From assembly GCA_003165075.1 (NCBI GenBank), contig PLSM01000042.1:1-37105 (forward strand): a DNA stretch of 37,105 nucleotides, written 5' to 3'. The notes under the pieces were generated by a model. That model ran no database searches and had not been told where the DNA came from. It worked only from the letters and a program-made list of their open reading frames with translations. The DNA is from Acidobacteriaceae bacterium. Its GTDB lineage: Bacteria > Acidobacteriota > Terriglobia > Terriglobales > Acidobacteriaceae. Of the stretch, positions 24,703-33,214 are shown in pieces; positions within the stretch are counted from its first letter, which is position 1, and each line of letters begins with the position of its first letter. The translations under genes and the position numbers were made by a program.

Positions 24703-24920
24703 GAACTCTGCCCCCCATGGGCGCGCAGGAACGCACGCAAACCGCCGCAGCGGCAGCGGACGTAACGCCCGATGTTGAAGAGCGGCAGAACAGCTTTGTG
24801 CTGGTACACCCAACTTGCGGGAACGCGAAGGAGGAATGCAATCTCCGGCGGCGTGAGAATGAAATCACATGAGCCGTCACCGGTGCACCCGTGCTGAACC
24901 AATAATTGAGCCTGAGACAT
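24699..24920 (-). CDS. Excisionase-like helix-turn-helix protein
   Basis: About 73 residues with the MerR/excisionase-like HTH pattern LTPPEIAFLLRVPASWVYQH followed by the basic wing GRYVRCR. Excisionases bend DNA and direct the integrase towards excision; the stop overlaps the integrase start, giving coupled translation. The ATG at 24920 is preferred; an in-frame ATG at 24947 is possible, and neither has a strong ribosome binding site. Confidence 0.75.
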   Translation of the reverse strand: MSQAQLLVQHGCTGDGSCDFILTPPEIAFLLRVPASWVYQHKAVLPLFNIGRYVRCRCGGLRAFLRAHGGQSS

Positions 24921-24947
24921 ATTTATCCGTTCTTCATCGGCCCGCAT

Positions 24948-25289
24948 TGTTCACACCCGGGCTGTCATTCTTTTCACGGTGTTATGATTTCTTCGCCTGC
25001 GATGCGCGGCTAATTTCTGATTTCCCGCTCTCGCACAAATAACAATAAGGAGTGGTCTGCGGGATTACACGCCCACTTAAAAGTCATTTTTGGGAAGGGA
25101 AACGGGCGCATCAGATGACTACGAATAACGTGGCTCAAGAAATTAGCACTGCGTTCGTTTGGCCTCGCGAGTTTTTCGCCGAAGACGCCATGGTTTTCGA
25201 CTGACAGGTCTCCACGAATCCCGCTTAACAGGCGGCTATCTGCTTGTGCGGTCAACGCGAAGAAGACCCTGTCCGAATATCCGAAGATC
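24948..25289. other. Intergenic stretch between excisionase and cargo genes
   Basis: No gene is supported. A 29-codon frame starts with ATG at 25115 (TNNVAQEISTAF) and ends at 25204, and the frame of the next gene stays open upstream without a start codon. The element's attachment or control sites could lie here, but no repeat was recognised. Confidence 0.35.
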
Positions 25290-25934
25290 GTGCGGCTGCT
25301 CCAGAATTGCTTTGAGCATGGTGGGGAGCCGTTTGACATCGCATACTTGCTCTTCATGGCGTCGGAGCAAAGCAGCGATGAAGTGGTGTCTTTACTTACC
25401 AGAGCAGGTCTAAATAAGAAGGCTTTGCAGGCGATGGCAAAGCGCATTAGGTCGGTGGCTGACGATATCGAGAAATTCAATTCTCCGAACTTGCCCGGTG
25501 CGTGGACCCATGCCACTGAAAATCAACTGCACGAATATGCTGAGGAATTTAAAGAACTTCCAGCGGCACTACGCTTCTACGCAGGTACTGTAGCAGACTG
25601 GCCGCCACCCGAGTGGAGAACCCTTTCTGCAAGAGAGAGCCGGAACCACGATGCAGTTTACCTGCATTTGTATCTGAAGAAATATGGTGGCGTGACTTGG
25701 GAAAACTTTGAATATCTGCTGAATATTGCCGATGATTTGCGCGGATCAGAACCAGCGATTAAAGAAGAAGCGGCAAGAAAGCGCATCATACGGTTCGCCA
25801 AGAACAACGCTAGTTTGTATGTGGGCATGAAGAGAGACATCGACGAGTATGCCGTCAGGAACAAGGCGCTGAAACGGCAGGGGGCCAAGCGCAAGAAGTA
25901 TTTCCCCCAAGTGCTCAACGAGATATTGCACTAA
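25290..25934 (+). CDS. Hypothetical protein of the integrative element
   Basis: A 214-residue, mostly helical, charged soluble protein with no recognised motif. The only start in reach is GTG at 25290; the frame is protein-like for about 15 codons before it (NAKKTLSEYPKI), so the gene may be truncated or start at a non-standard codon. It lies after the integrase and excisionase on the opposite strand, as cargo typically does. No function assigned. Confidence 0.6.
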   Translation: MRLLQNCFEHGGEPFDIAYLLFMASEQSSDEVVSLLTRAGLNKKALQAMAKRIRSVADDIEKFNSPNLPGAWTHATENQLHEYAEEFKELPAALRFYAGTVADWPPPEWRTLSARESRNHDAVYLHLYLKKYGGVTWENFEYLLNIADDLRGSEPAIKEEAARKRIIRFAKNNASLYVGMKRDIDEYAVRNKALKRQGAKRKKYFPQVLNEILH

Positions 25935-26043
25935 CTTCTGGACACATCTCATCCGAAAATTGTCACGGAAACGTCCTGTTCCAGGAAGACTTGAGCCCTT
26001 AGTGTGAATGTGCGACGGCAACTAGCTGTCAGGAGCACATTCA

Positions 26044-26451
26044 ATGTCACAGAGCACAAAAGCCAAAATCAGACTGGATCACAGTACATCGATGATTCAA
26101 GGGGTTCTAATCGACCTTGAAATGGTCGCCGACCCTTATATTCGCTATTTCACGGCCACCTATTCGAATTACGACTCTTCCGATCAACTCACAACCATAT
26201 CCGATCTGCCACTTGATAAGCGCTATTTGACCTCGCTCGTCAATCGGCTCGACTTCGCATTTTGTGACTTCGATTCTGAGTCCCTAAAGCTCGATCTCAC
26301 TTTTCTAAACAGCGACGAGATATGTGCGATTAAGAAGGACCTGTCCCGTTTTGCCTACCAATTCTGGAAGTTTGTGAGCCTAGTGGACTCATGTTCAGCA
26401 CGGCAGCGCCAGTCTAATGAAATAGATGCGCTGAGTGAGAATTGTGAATGA
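26044..26451 (+). CDS. Hypothetical protein, first gene of a small cargo operon
   Basis: A 135-residue soluble protein without recognised domain; acidic, with NYDSSDQLTTI in the middle. GGAG lies 9 bases before the ATG. The stop overlaps an ATG at 26448 (ATGA), and two further frames follow without gaps, so an operon of three is likely. Function unknown. Confidence 0.6.
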   Translation: MSQSTKAKIRLDHSTSMIQGVLIDLEMVADPYIRYFTATYSNYDSSDQLTTISDLPLDKRYLTSLVNRLDFAFCDFDSESLKLDLTFLNSDEICAIKKDLSRFAYQFWKFVSLVDSCSARQRQSNEIDALSENCE

Positions 26452-26509
26452 AGAACACTTATGCAAAACAGCTTTCATTCATGCACGCAGCTAGCGTCTC
26501 AGCGCAAGC

Positions 26510-26770
26510 TTGTGGCCGTCATTCCTTGAAGATTGTGATCGTAAGATCTTTCATCTTGATACAGCAGAGCGGCTAAAACGTGCGCATAAATATGTTCGTA
26601 CTTTGGTCGGGATACTCCATGCAGATATTTCTTGGCGCTTGCGAGAAGTTGATCGGTTTCGGCTAAAGGCTAGAGGTGGTAAAGAGTTTTACGACAGCCT
26701 TGAAACCAAGTTAAGTGGCTGGCTAATTCCGAACGCGCAATTCACAAATCGCCAGACGTTGTCGATGTAA
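26510..26770 (+). CDS. Hypothetical protein, possibly frameshifted
   Basis: An 86-residue frame with a convincing protein-like, basic helical sequence (TAERLKRAHKYVRTL) but only a TTG start, preceded by a stop 18 bases upstream. The better start is the ATG at 26448, which overlaps the preceding stop; that frame runs only to 26576. An insertion or deletion near 26500 would join them into one gene of about 107 codons. The end overlaps the next start as TAATG. No function recognised. Confidence 0.45.
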   Translation: MWPSFLEDCDRKIFHLDTAERLKRAHKYVRTLVGILHADISWRLREVDRFRLKARGGKEFYDSLETKLSGWLIPNAQFTNRQTLSM

Positions 26771-27465
26771 TGCATTCCTTATCAATTGAGGATTATTGGG
26801 AGGGCGCAACTGAACTAGGGCTAAAGCGTCAGGCGCTCACGGGAGCCCTGCTCGCAATCGACGAAAAGCAATCGGCCATCAACCATGAGTTATCTGCGTC
26901 GAGACTAAAGCGCGAGCAATTCCGGCACGAGGTCGACAAATTTAGTCAGGACTGGAGGTCTTACATGACCTCTGGTCTGTTTGGTGGGGAGCCGAAGCTG
27001 TTTACCGGCGGCAAAGATATTTTGTTGATTCGGAAACAGGTTCTTGAAAACAAACAATCGTTGTTGATGCGGGAGTCGCAGCTTTCTCGAGAGCGGCAGC
27101 GAGAACTCAATGGCGTTCGTGATAGAACGAAGGCTGACTGCGTTAACTTCATCGAGTCAGTTGGAGAGGCGATCCGGATTACTATTTCTTCAGTAATTAG
27201 AGAGTCACAATGCGCTGTGCAAGAGCAGGGTAGCGCGGCAGCAGAACTTGCCGGCTTGAAGTGGCTTGTCGGGTATGCGAACAAGTCTCGAAAGGAGGGT
27301 CTTTGGTCAGCGTTAAGTCAGCTTGATGTGGCCTTCCTTTCCGATGCACCGGATAGAGAAACGCATTGGGGTATCGAGCAGTTCATCAAAACGCTTGAGA
27401 GCATAAGCAAACGAGGTTTCACCCGCAACTGCGCGATGTTGTGTGGCTCCCAGCCAGATTTCTGA
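26770..27465 (+). CDS. Hypothetical coiled-coil-like protein
   Basis: A 231-residue protein with long charged helical stretches (residues about 15-65 and 85-125) suggesting coiled coil, and no signal peptide. The start ATG overlaps the stop of the upstream frame (TAATG), so expression depends on the upstream gene. No catalytic motif is evident. As the last gene of an unknown cargo operon in an integrase island it could belong to a defence or regulatory module, but nothing in it shows that. Confidence 0.6.
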   Translation: MHSLSIEDYWEGATELGLKRQALTGALLAIDEKQSAINHELSASRLKREQFRHEVDKFSQDWRSYMTSGLFGGEPKLFTGGKDILLIRKQVLENKQSLLMRESQLSRERQRELNGVRDRTKADCVNFIESVGEAIRITISSVIRESQCAVQEQGSAAAELAGLKWLVGYANKSRKEGLWSALSQLDVAFLSDAPDRETHWGIEQFIKTLESISKRGFTRNCAMLCGSQPDF

Positions 27466-27900
27466 ACACTGGCCGACTTGAGGAGTAATCCTGGAAGAAT
27501 CTGTAACAAGCAGAATGTAGTGTAGTTATTACGATTCTGCCCCTGTTGCTTGCGCTGGCCTCCAGATTCTGGCGGAAGTCGATTTTGCCATCAAGAACGT
27601 TGAATTGCTGCCACCGACACTGCCAGGGCGCCCACGACGCCCAACGCGTCTCTGGTGTGTCGTAGCTACTTACGAACAGCCCGTGACTCGTGTGTGATAT
27701 GCAAACGGACGCGCTGCTTAGCAGCCAACGCCAAGGGCGCCATCAATCGAGAGGGTACATTGACGCTGGTCATCGATGAATTCCAGCCAAAATGGTTCTG
27801 TCTCCAATGAGTCGCGGGTAAACGGGCAGCATACCGATCCGGTCATCTTGGAAGCAACCCCGATGGGCTGTCTGGAATTGAGATTGGCGATCGTCGGCCT
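27466..27900. other. Gene-free stretch at the right side of the island
   Basis: No frame on either strand is supported. A short plus-strand reading near 27565-27620 (LQILAEVDFAIKN) looks protein-like but has no start and no extended homology that I recognise. It may be a fragment of a displaced gene. Confidence 0.4.
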
Positions 27901-28359
27901 CTACTGACTATTCGATTGAGTTGTTGCCAGCTGCTTTACAAACTCGAACGTGCACGCACGGCCGACAATGCCAAGGCCTTCGCTCCTGGCGCCTGTACCC
28001 TCAGTATCTTTGAACTGCGCCTTGACGTCGTAGCTGTAGTCCGCCCCTCCGTGCGCAAAGACTCCACGCGCATATTTCCTGGAAGTGACAATACCGTTGG
28101 CCGACAGCTTGGCGCTGCCGTCTGCCTTGATCTGGCCCTCCAGCAGCAGATAGCCCTTTTCTCCGGCTGTGCCATGCTCTCCGCGGAAATTGCTGTTCTG
28201 AATGACGCTGGGTAATATCCAGGTGTAGCCCTCGGTGTTTCCCTTCGGTGGGCAAGTGAGCTTGGTTTGCCAATTACCGTCAAAGCGGTCCGCAGCAATC
28301 GAAATGCCGGGCATAAGGATCATGGCGCTGACGGCGAGCAGTCTGAAAGCCTTCCGCAT
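27901..28359 (-). CDS. Small secreted hypothetical protein
   Basis: A 152-residue protein with a clear signal peptide (residues 1-22, cleavage after ISIAA) and a beta-rich mature part starting DRFDGNWQTKLTC, with two cysteines. Similar short secreted proteins are common in Proteobacteria, from memory, and have no known role. The ATG at 28359 has GGAGG about 5-9 bases upstream on the minus strand (from CCTCCT). It lies 155 bases after the SBBP gene with a hairpin between them, so it is probably a separate or attenuated unit. Confidence 0.75.
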   Translation of the reverse strand: MRKAFRLLAVSAMILMPGISIAADRFDGNWQTKLTCPPKGNTEGYTWILPSVIQNSNFRGEHGTAGEKGYLLLEGQIKADGSAKLSANGIVTSRKYARGVFAHGGADYSYDVKAQFKDTEGTGARSEGLGIVGRACTFEFVKQLATTQSNSQ

Positions 28360-28440
28360 AACTTTTCCTCCTTGCGAAAAATATACATCGATCCCGGTTC
28401 CGGATGGAGAGCAATTGGAGAACCGCTATGGTTTTGCCGT

Positions 28441-28471
28441 AGGACGGCCGGTCGAAATGATCGGCCGTCCT
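28441..28471 (-). terminator. Perfect 10-bp inverted repeat downstream of the SBBP gene
   Basis: AGGACGGCCG (28441-28450) pairs exactly with CGGCCGTCCT (28462-28471) around an 11-nt loop. It lies 44 bases after the stop of the large minus-strand gene, where a terminator would be. No T run follows on that strand, so its termination efficiency is uncertain. Confidence 0.5.
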
Positions 28472-28514
28472 GCGGCAGGTGAAAAGGCCGCGCCAGACGC
28501 GTCCAGCATCAGCC

Positions 28515-31500
28515 TTAATTGATGGTGAGCGTGAATGTGGTTGCAGGCGCCGGAGTTACCGAAGGGCTGCCCGTTGCTGTTACGGTAAAAGTGTAGTTGC
28601 CTGCAGTTGTTCCTGCATTGCCGGAGCTAACATGTTTGCTGTTTCCTCCGCCGCAACCGGCCAGCGCGCCGAGCGCGACCATCAAGACCATGGCGCAGAT
28701 CATGGAACGCCAACTGCGCCGCCGAGCCGGAATGCCAAAGAGCATCAACACAGCCAGGACCAAACCGCCCGACGCTGCCCAGCCGCTGGGTTTGTGTTCC
28801 CTCTGCAACATCAGCGCAGTGGTGGCGGCGGTCGAGTTTACCGTGACGGTCGCGGTGCCAGTGCTTGTGCCGCTGCTCAGAGTGATTGTTGAACTGCCAA
28901 CCGAACAAGTGGGCAATTCGGTTGCACCGGCAGGAGACGTGGTCAATGCGCAGGTCAGAGTGACCGCTCCGGCGTAGTCGGTCGCCGTGCTGACGGTTAC
29001 AGTTGATGTCGCAGGCGAGCCGGGGTTGACAGCGGCGGGTGTGGATGCAGCCACGGTGAATGCTGACGGTGTCACGGTAACCGAGGCTGTTCCCGTGCCG
29101 GCGACGTAATTTGTGTCGCCGCTGTATGTCACGGTGAGAGTGTCATTACCAGCGCTGAGGCTATTGGCAGGAATGGAGAAAGTGTATGTTCCGCTGGACA
29201 GCGTTCCTGCGGACGCAGTGTAGCTTCCTCCCGAGAGCGTTACCGTACCGGACGGCGTGACGCCGGCGCCAGTGACCGAAGCAACCACGCTAAGGGACGA
29301 ACCGGAATCGACGGTTGTTGCGGCCGGAGTGACTGTCACGGTGGGCGTCAGCGGAGCCGCTGTCACCGCGACTGACGTAGTGCCTGTCGCCGAGTTGTAG
29401 TTTGCATCCCCGCTGTAGCTGACGGTGAGAGTGTCGGTTCCGACGGTCAGGCTGTTGGCCGGAATGGTGAAGGTGGCGCTGCCGCTGGAAAGTGTTGCGG
29501 CTGCAGGCGCGTAGCTACCGGCCAGCAGAGTGACTGTCCCGGTGGGCGCCGCGCCCGATCCGGTTACTGCGACAGTTACCTGCAATGCCGCGGCCGTGCT
29601 GATCGCGGTCGCCGCCGGAGTGACCGTTACGGTTGCCGTCAGGCCATTCACGGTTAGCGTTTGCGTGGCGTTGACGGTCGGATAGGTTGTGTCGCCGCTG
29701 TAAACCGCAGTCAGATTATGGCTGCCCGGGGTGAGCGATGTGGTGGTGTAGGCCGCAACTCCCGAGGCGTTGACGGTAGCGGTGTTCAATGTTGTGGATC
29801 CGTCCTGAAACTCGACGGTCCCCGTGGGCATGGATGCGTATTGTTGCGCCTGGGTGACGGTGGCCGTAAGAGTGACCGCCTGGCCCGCTTGCGCAGGAGA
29901 CGAGGAAACGGCCAGAGCGACCGTGGCCGTACTCTGTGCAGAAATTTTGGCCACTACGCCGTTTTCAGGTACGCAGCACTGGGTGCCGAAATCAGTGGGG
30001 GTCTGGAATGCTCCGGGGGTGAAGAGTAATCCCGTATCGTTGGTATTGCCGGCGGAATAGATGTTGCCCTGGGCATCGACCGCAAGCCCTGCAGGAGCAT
30101 AGGTCCCCCCGCCTGTGCCACCGTTGCCGATGGCAGTGGAAAAGAGCAACTTGGAGCCCGTGGGGTTGAGCTCGGCGACGAACGTCTCCCAATTCCCCCC
30201 TGCGTAAGGCTCGACGGGATTGATCAGGGGAAAGGTGTAGTCGGCCCCGGACATCTGGCCTTCGATGTAGACGTTACCGTTTCCATCCAGTTGCATGGGT
30301 CCGACCATGGCCAGGGCGTCGCTAATTGAAAAGCCTCCGAGGTAAGTGGCCCATACGATAGCGCTGCCGGTGGAGTTCAGCTTGGTGACGTAGGCTGCGG
30401 AGCAGGCCGAGCTACCTGGGGCTCCGTAGCATGTAGTCTGATATGCGCCTGTCGTTACCGGGTAGTTAGGCGATTCCGTGAGACCGTCAACATAGACACT
30501 GCCGTCGCTATCCGCTGCAACACCACCGATGAAATCGCCAAGGTTGGAAGTTGAGTTCAGTGCCGGCGCGCCGAGATAGGTGGAGTAAACCAGTGACGTA
30601 CCGCCGCTTGAGGCGATGGGGTAGAATTTGGCGACGAAGCCCCGCCAGGCATACAACCTGAATCCGTTGTAGGCCGGTCCTTGGGTAGGCTGGATCACGC
30701 CGGTGGTGGTCGGCAGATCGCCGGCTTCGGTATGCCCAACCAGGTAGATGTAGCCGTTTGCATCCACCGTCACGCCGACCGCGTAGGTGTCGCCTGCCTC
30801 AGCCGCGTTCGGCCCGGTGCTAATCAAGTCGCCGAAAGCCGTAGAATAGAGCAATTTTGCGCCGCTCGGATCAAACACGGAGAGGAAGCCGACGGCCTTC
30901 GTTGAGAGAGCACTCGCGGGGATGACCGCTCCAGCCGTTGTCGGGAAGCAGGACTCGAAAAGATAGTTTGTGTCGCATTCCTCCTGCATGTTGCCAGCGA
31001 CATAGGCACGCCCCGCCGCATCAAGAGCAATGGCAACCGCGCCAGCGTTCCCGAAACCACCGAGGAATGTGGAGTAGACCAAGCCGGTTCCTGTGGGGTT
31101 CAGCTTGGTCACAAATGCAGATGGCTCATTGAAGGAGTTGCAGGCTGGAGAGTAGGGTGGTCCACCAAAATTGTTCGGCTGCGGGGAGCAAACTGTCTGG
31201 AACGCTCCTGCGGTCACAGGAAAATCAGGCGAGGCTGTCGAACCTGTAACAAACGCTGAGCCGCTGGAGTCCACAGCAATGGCGTAGCCGTAGTCATAGC
31301 CGTTGCCACCGAGATACGTGGAATAGACGAGGGAACTGCCGTCGGGACTGAACTTGGTTACAAAGGCTGAAGGCCAGCTAGAACCCGACAACTTTGCCGG
31401 CTGCGTGTTCTTGTAAGAATTCTGGGTGGGGAAATCTGAGGAATACGTATACCCAGTCACGTAAACGCTGCCCTCAGCATCGACAGCGATCGCCTGTGAA

Positions 31501-32423
31501 GGAAGATTGGCGAGCCCCGGGCCGATGAAGAATCCGATGCCATCAATGCCAGTCCCGCCCAGATAGGTGGCGTAACTTAATACGGGATCGATAATCAGCG
31601 GTTTGGCGTGGTCGTAGTTGCCGAGCCGGAAGCGGACCTGGTTACCGGCTACTTCATACGAGCCCTGGATTGGAATCTTCTTGTCGCCATCCGCCTGGTA
31701 AACAACGGGTTTCTTGAAACTGGCGGGCCCATTTTCCGCGTTCAACAGAAGGTTTCCGTCCGCATCGAGGGCCGCATTGGCGCCCTGGATCTGCCATGCG
31801 ATGCGGCTGGGGTCGGCGCCGGGCGCGACAACGAAGTCGTACTCCAGTTGGCGCTGGTTGCCATAGAAGACCAGGTCCACGCCGGGATAGATCTGCGCGT
31901 AGTTTACTTTGCCGTATGTTGGAATGCCCGAGCGCCATTTCTTCGGGTCGTTACCGATCAGATAGCTCACGACGCCGCTTTGAGGGTCGACCCCCACGAC
32001 GGCCGCGTCGGGATTGGCGCCAAGCAGCTTCATGCTTAGCGTATCGACTGCCCCCGCCATGGGCTTGCTGCCCGGCGGCGGAATTGCGGATGAAACCGGC
32101 TGCTGCTCCAGGTTCAGAATGACTTCACCATGGACAAGGAAGAGCGAGTAGCCGGGACCGCGCGACAGGAATTGGACACTGGCATCCGCCTGGCCCTGAT
32201 TGGGTTGAAAACTGAGAGGAATCTTTCCGAACGTGGCGGACAACTGCTTGCTGCCGGCAGAGGCGCCCGCGAGGGGAGCCGCATAAGCCGCAGTTGCGCA
32301 GGCCAGAAAGGACGAGGGAATCAAGGCAACGAGAAGTGTCCATCCTTCAAGGTTGGGCAATCGTTTCGTATTGGGATGCATACGAAGCAGATTCAGGGCA
32401 TGGTCGAACAGGTGATTGAGCAC
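28515..32423 (-). CDS. Giant secreted SBBP beta-propeller / Ig-like repeat protein
   Basis: A protein of about 1302 residues. A signal peptide (after MHPNTKRLPN) is followed by a conserved N-terminal SBBP-associated region (LSFQPNQGQADASVQF, YPGVDLVFYG). Next comes a series of SBBP propeller repeats of the form YSTYLGG ... AVDSSGSAFVTG. Three Ig-like (Big_3-type) domains of about 90 residues with TPTGTV...YSGD-NY motifs lie at the C-terminal third. Near the end are a hydrophobic segment pair and a GCGGG run. A GTG at 32423 is chosen because GGGAGG lies at the right distance; other in-frame ATGs at 32540 and 32381 lack one. Such proteins are surface adhesin-like and typical of Acidobacteria. 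Divergent from the ECF sigma factor gene. Confidence 0.85.
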   Translation of the reverse strand: MLNHLFDHALNLLRMHPNTKRLPNLEGWTLLVALIPSSFLACATAAYAAPLAGASAGSKQLSATFGKIPLSFQPNQGQADASVQFLSRGPGYSLFLVHGEVILNLEQQPVSSAIPPPGSKPMAGAVDTLSMKLLGANPDAAVVGVDPQSGVVSYLIGNDPKKWRSGIPTYGKVNYAQIYPGVDLVFYGNQRQLEYDFVVAPGADPSRIAWQIQGANAALDADGNLLLNAENGPASFKKPVVYQADGDKKIPIQGSYEVAGNQVRFRLGNYDHAKPLIIDPVLSYATYLGGTGIDGIGFFIGPGLANLPSQAIAVDAEGSVYVTGYTYSSDFPTQNSYKNTQPAKLSGSSWPSAFVTKFSPDGSSLVYSTYLGGNGYDYGYAIAVDSSGSAFVTGSTASPDFPVTAGAFQTVCSPQPNNFGGPPYSPACNSFNEPSAFVTKLNPTGTGLVYSTFLGGFGNAGAVAIALDAAGRAYVAGNMQEECDTNYLFESCFPTTAGAVIPASALSTKAVGFLSVFDPSGAKLLYSTAFGDLISTGPNAAEAGDTYAVGVTVDANGYIYLVGHTEAGDLPTTTGVIQPTQGPAYNGFRLYAWRGFVAKFYPIASSGGTSLVYSTYLGAPALNSTSNLGDFIGGVAADSDGSVYVDGLTESPNYPVTTGAYQTTCYGAPGSSACSAAYVTKLNSTGSAIVWATYLGGFSISDALAMVGPMQLDGNGNVYIEGQMSGADYTFPLINPVEPYAGGNWETFVAELNPTGSKLLFSTAIGNGGTGGGTYAPAGLAVDAQGNIYSAGNTNDTGLLFTPGAFQTPTDFGTQCCVPENGVVAKISAQSTATVALAVSSSPAQAGQAVTLTATVTQAQQYASMPTGTVEFQDGSTTLNTATVNASGVAAYTTTSLTPGSHNLTAVYSGDTTYPTVNATQTLTVNGLTATVTVTPAATAISTAAALQVTVAVTGSGAAPTGTVTLLAGSYAPAAATLSSGSATFTIPANSLTVGTDTLTVSYSGDANYNSATGTTSVAVTAAPLTPTVTVTPAATTVDSGSSLSVVASVTGAGVTPSGTVTLSGGSYTASAGTLSSGTYTFSIPANSLSAGNDTLTVTYSGDTNYVAGTGTASVTVTPSAFTVAASTPAAVNPGSPATSTVTVSTATDYAGAVTLTCALTTSPAGATELPTCSVGSSTITLSSGTSTGTATVTVNSTAATTALMLQREHKPSGWAASGGLVLAVLMLFGIPARRRSWRSMICAMVLMVALGALAGCGGGNSKHVSSGNAGTTAGNYTFTVTATGSPSVTPAPATTFTLTIN

Positions 32424-32527
32424 TTTCTCCTCCCTCGCCTTTGGGTTTTTCACTTCAGGCGATTCACCAAGAGTGCGCAAAGGAAGTGGAAAATGCCTCA
32501 AGGCTTCGATCCGGAACGCGGATTTCC

Positions 32528-33214
32528 ATGAACAATTCAACTTTTCACTGCAATCGGAGCGGCGGAAGTAGTAGCATATCTAGCAAAACCGCACGGGGAC
32601 GATTCTCGCGAGGGAGAGAGCCTTTGGAGCCGGCCGGGAGAGAAATTACTTTGCTTCTGGCAAAGTGGCGCGATGGGGAGAAGTCAGCGTTTGATGAGTT
32701 GATGCCGCTCGTGTATCCCCACCTTCGCGAGGTGGCCGCGGCCTATGTTCGCCGCGAGCGCAACCCGGATACTCTGCAGGCGACTGCGCTGGTCCACGAG
32801 TTTTATCTTCGGCTCCTGCACCAGAAAAAAGCTGTGGGGGAGGATCGCCGGCACTTTTTTACGTTCTCAGCCAAGGTGATGCGCATGATCCTCATCGATC
32901 ACGCGCGTGAAAACCTGGCGCAGAAACGCGGGGGCGGAAGCCAGCAGGTCCCGCTGAACGACGATCTGCCGTGGATCAACATTGGCGGTCCCGAGTTGCT
33001 TGACCTGAACCGGGCACTCGATGAGTTGAACACACTGGACGCCGGAAAGGCCCAGATGGTCGAACTGCGTTATTTTCTGGGATGCACAGCCGAGGAAACT
33101 GCATCTGTCATGGGAGTATCGAAGGCCACAGTCGATCGCGAATTGAAATTCATCAAGAGCTGGCTCTATAGCCGTATTCACCCGGGAGTGGCTAAGAACA
33201 TATTGATCTCGTGA
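32528..33214 (+). CDS. ECF-type RNA polymerase sigma factor (acidobacterial TIGR02999 group)
   Basis: A 228-residue sigma factor: region 2 (FDELMPLVYPHLREVA ... HEFYLRLL), the linker motif MRMILIDHAR, and region 4 with an HTH (CTAEETASVMGVSKATVDREL). It is 30-40 residues longer at the N-terminus than usual, with a low-complexity basic Ser/Arg-rich tail, so the start could be later, though no later Met fits the domain. Region 4 ends in GTGA shared with the kinase gene, a sign of coupling. No anti-sigma factor gene is nearby; in this group the adjacent kinase takes a comparable regulatory place. Confidence 0.9.
   Translation: MNNSTFHCNRSGGSSSISSKTARGRFSRGREPLEPAGREITLLLAKWRDGEKSAFDELMPLVYPHLREVAAAYVRRERNPDTLQATALVHEFYLRLLHQKKAVGEDRRHFFTFSAKVMRMILIDHARENLAQKRGGGSQQVPLNDDLPWINIGGPELLDLNRALDELNTLDAGKAQMVELRYFLGCTAEETASVMGVSKATVDRELKFIKSWLYSRIHPGVAKNILIS

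Noticed and set aside
27466..27900. Possible gene fragment reading LQILAEVDFAIKN
   Set aside because: Too short, without start codon or further recognisable extension; not assigned.
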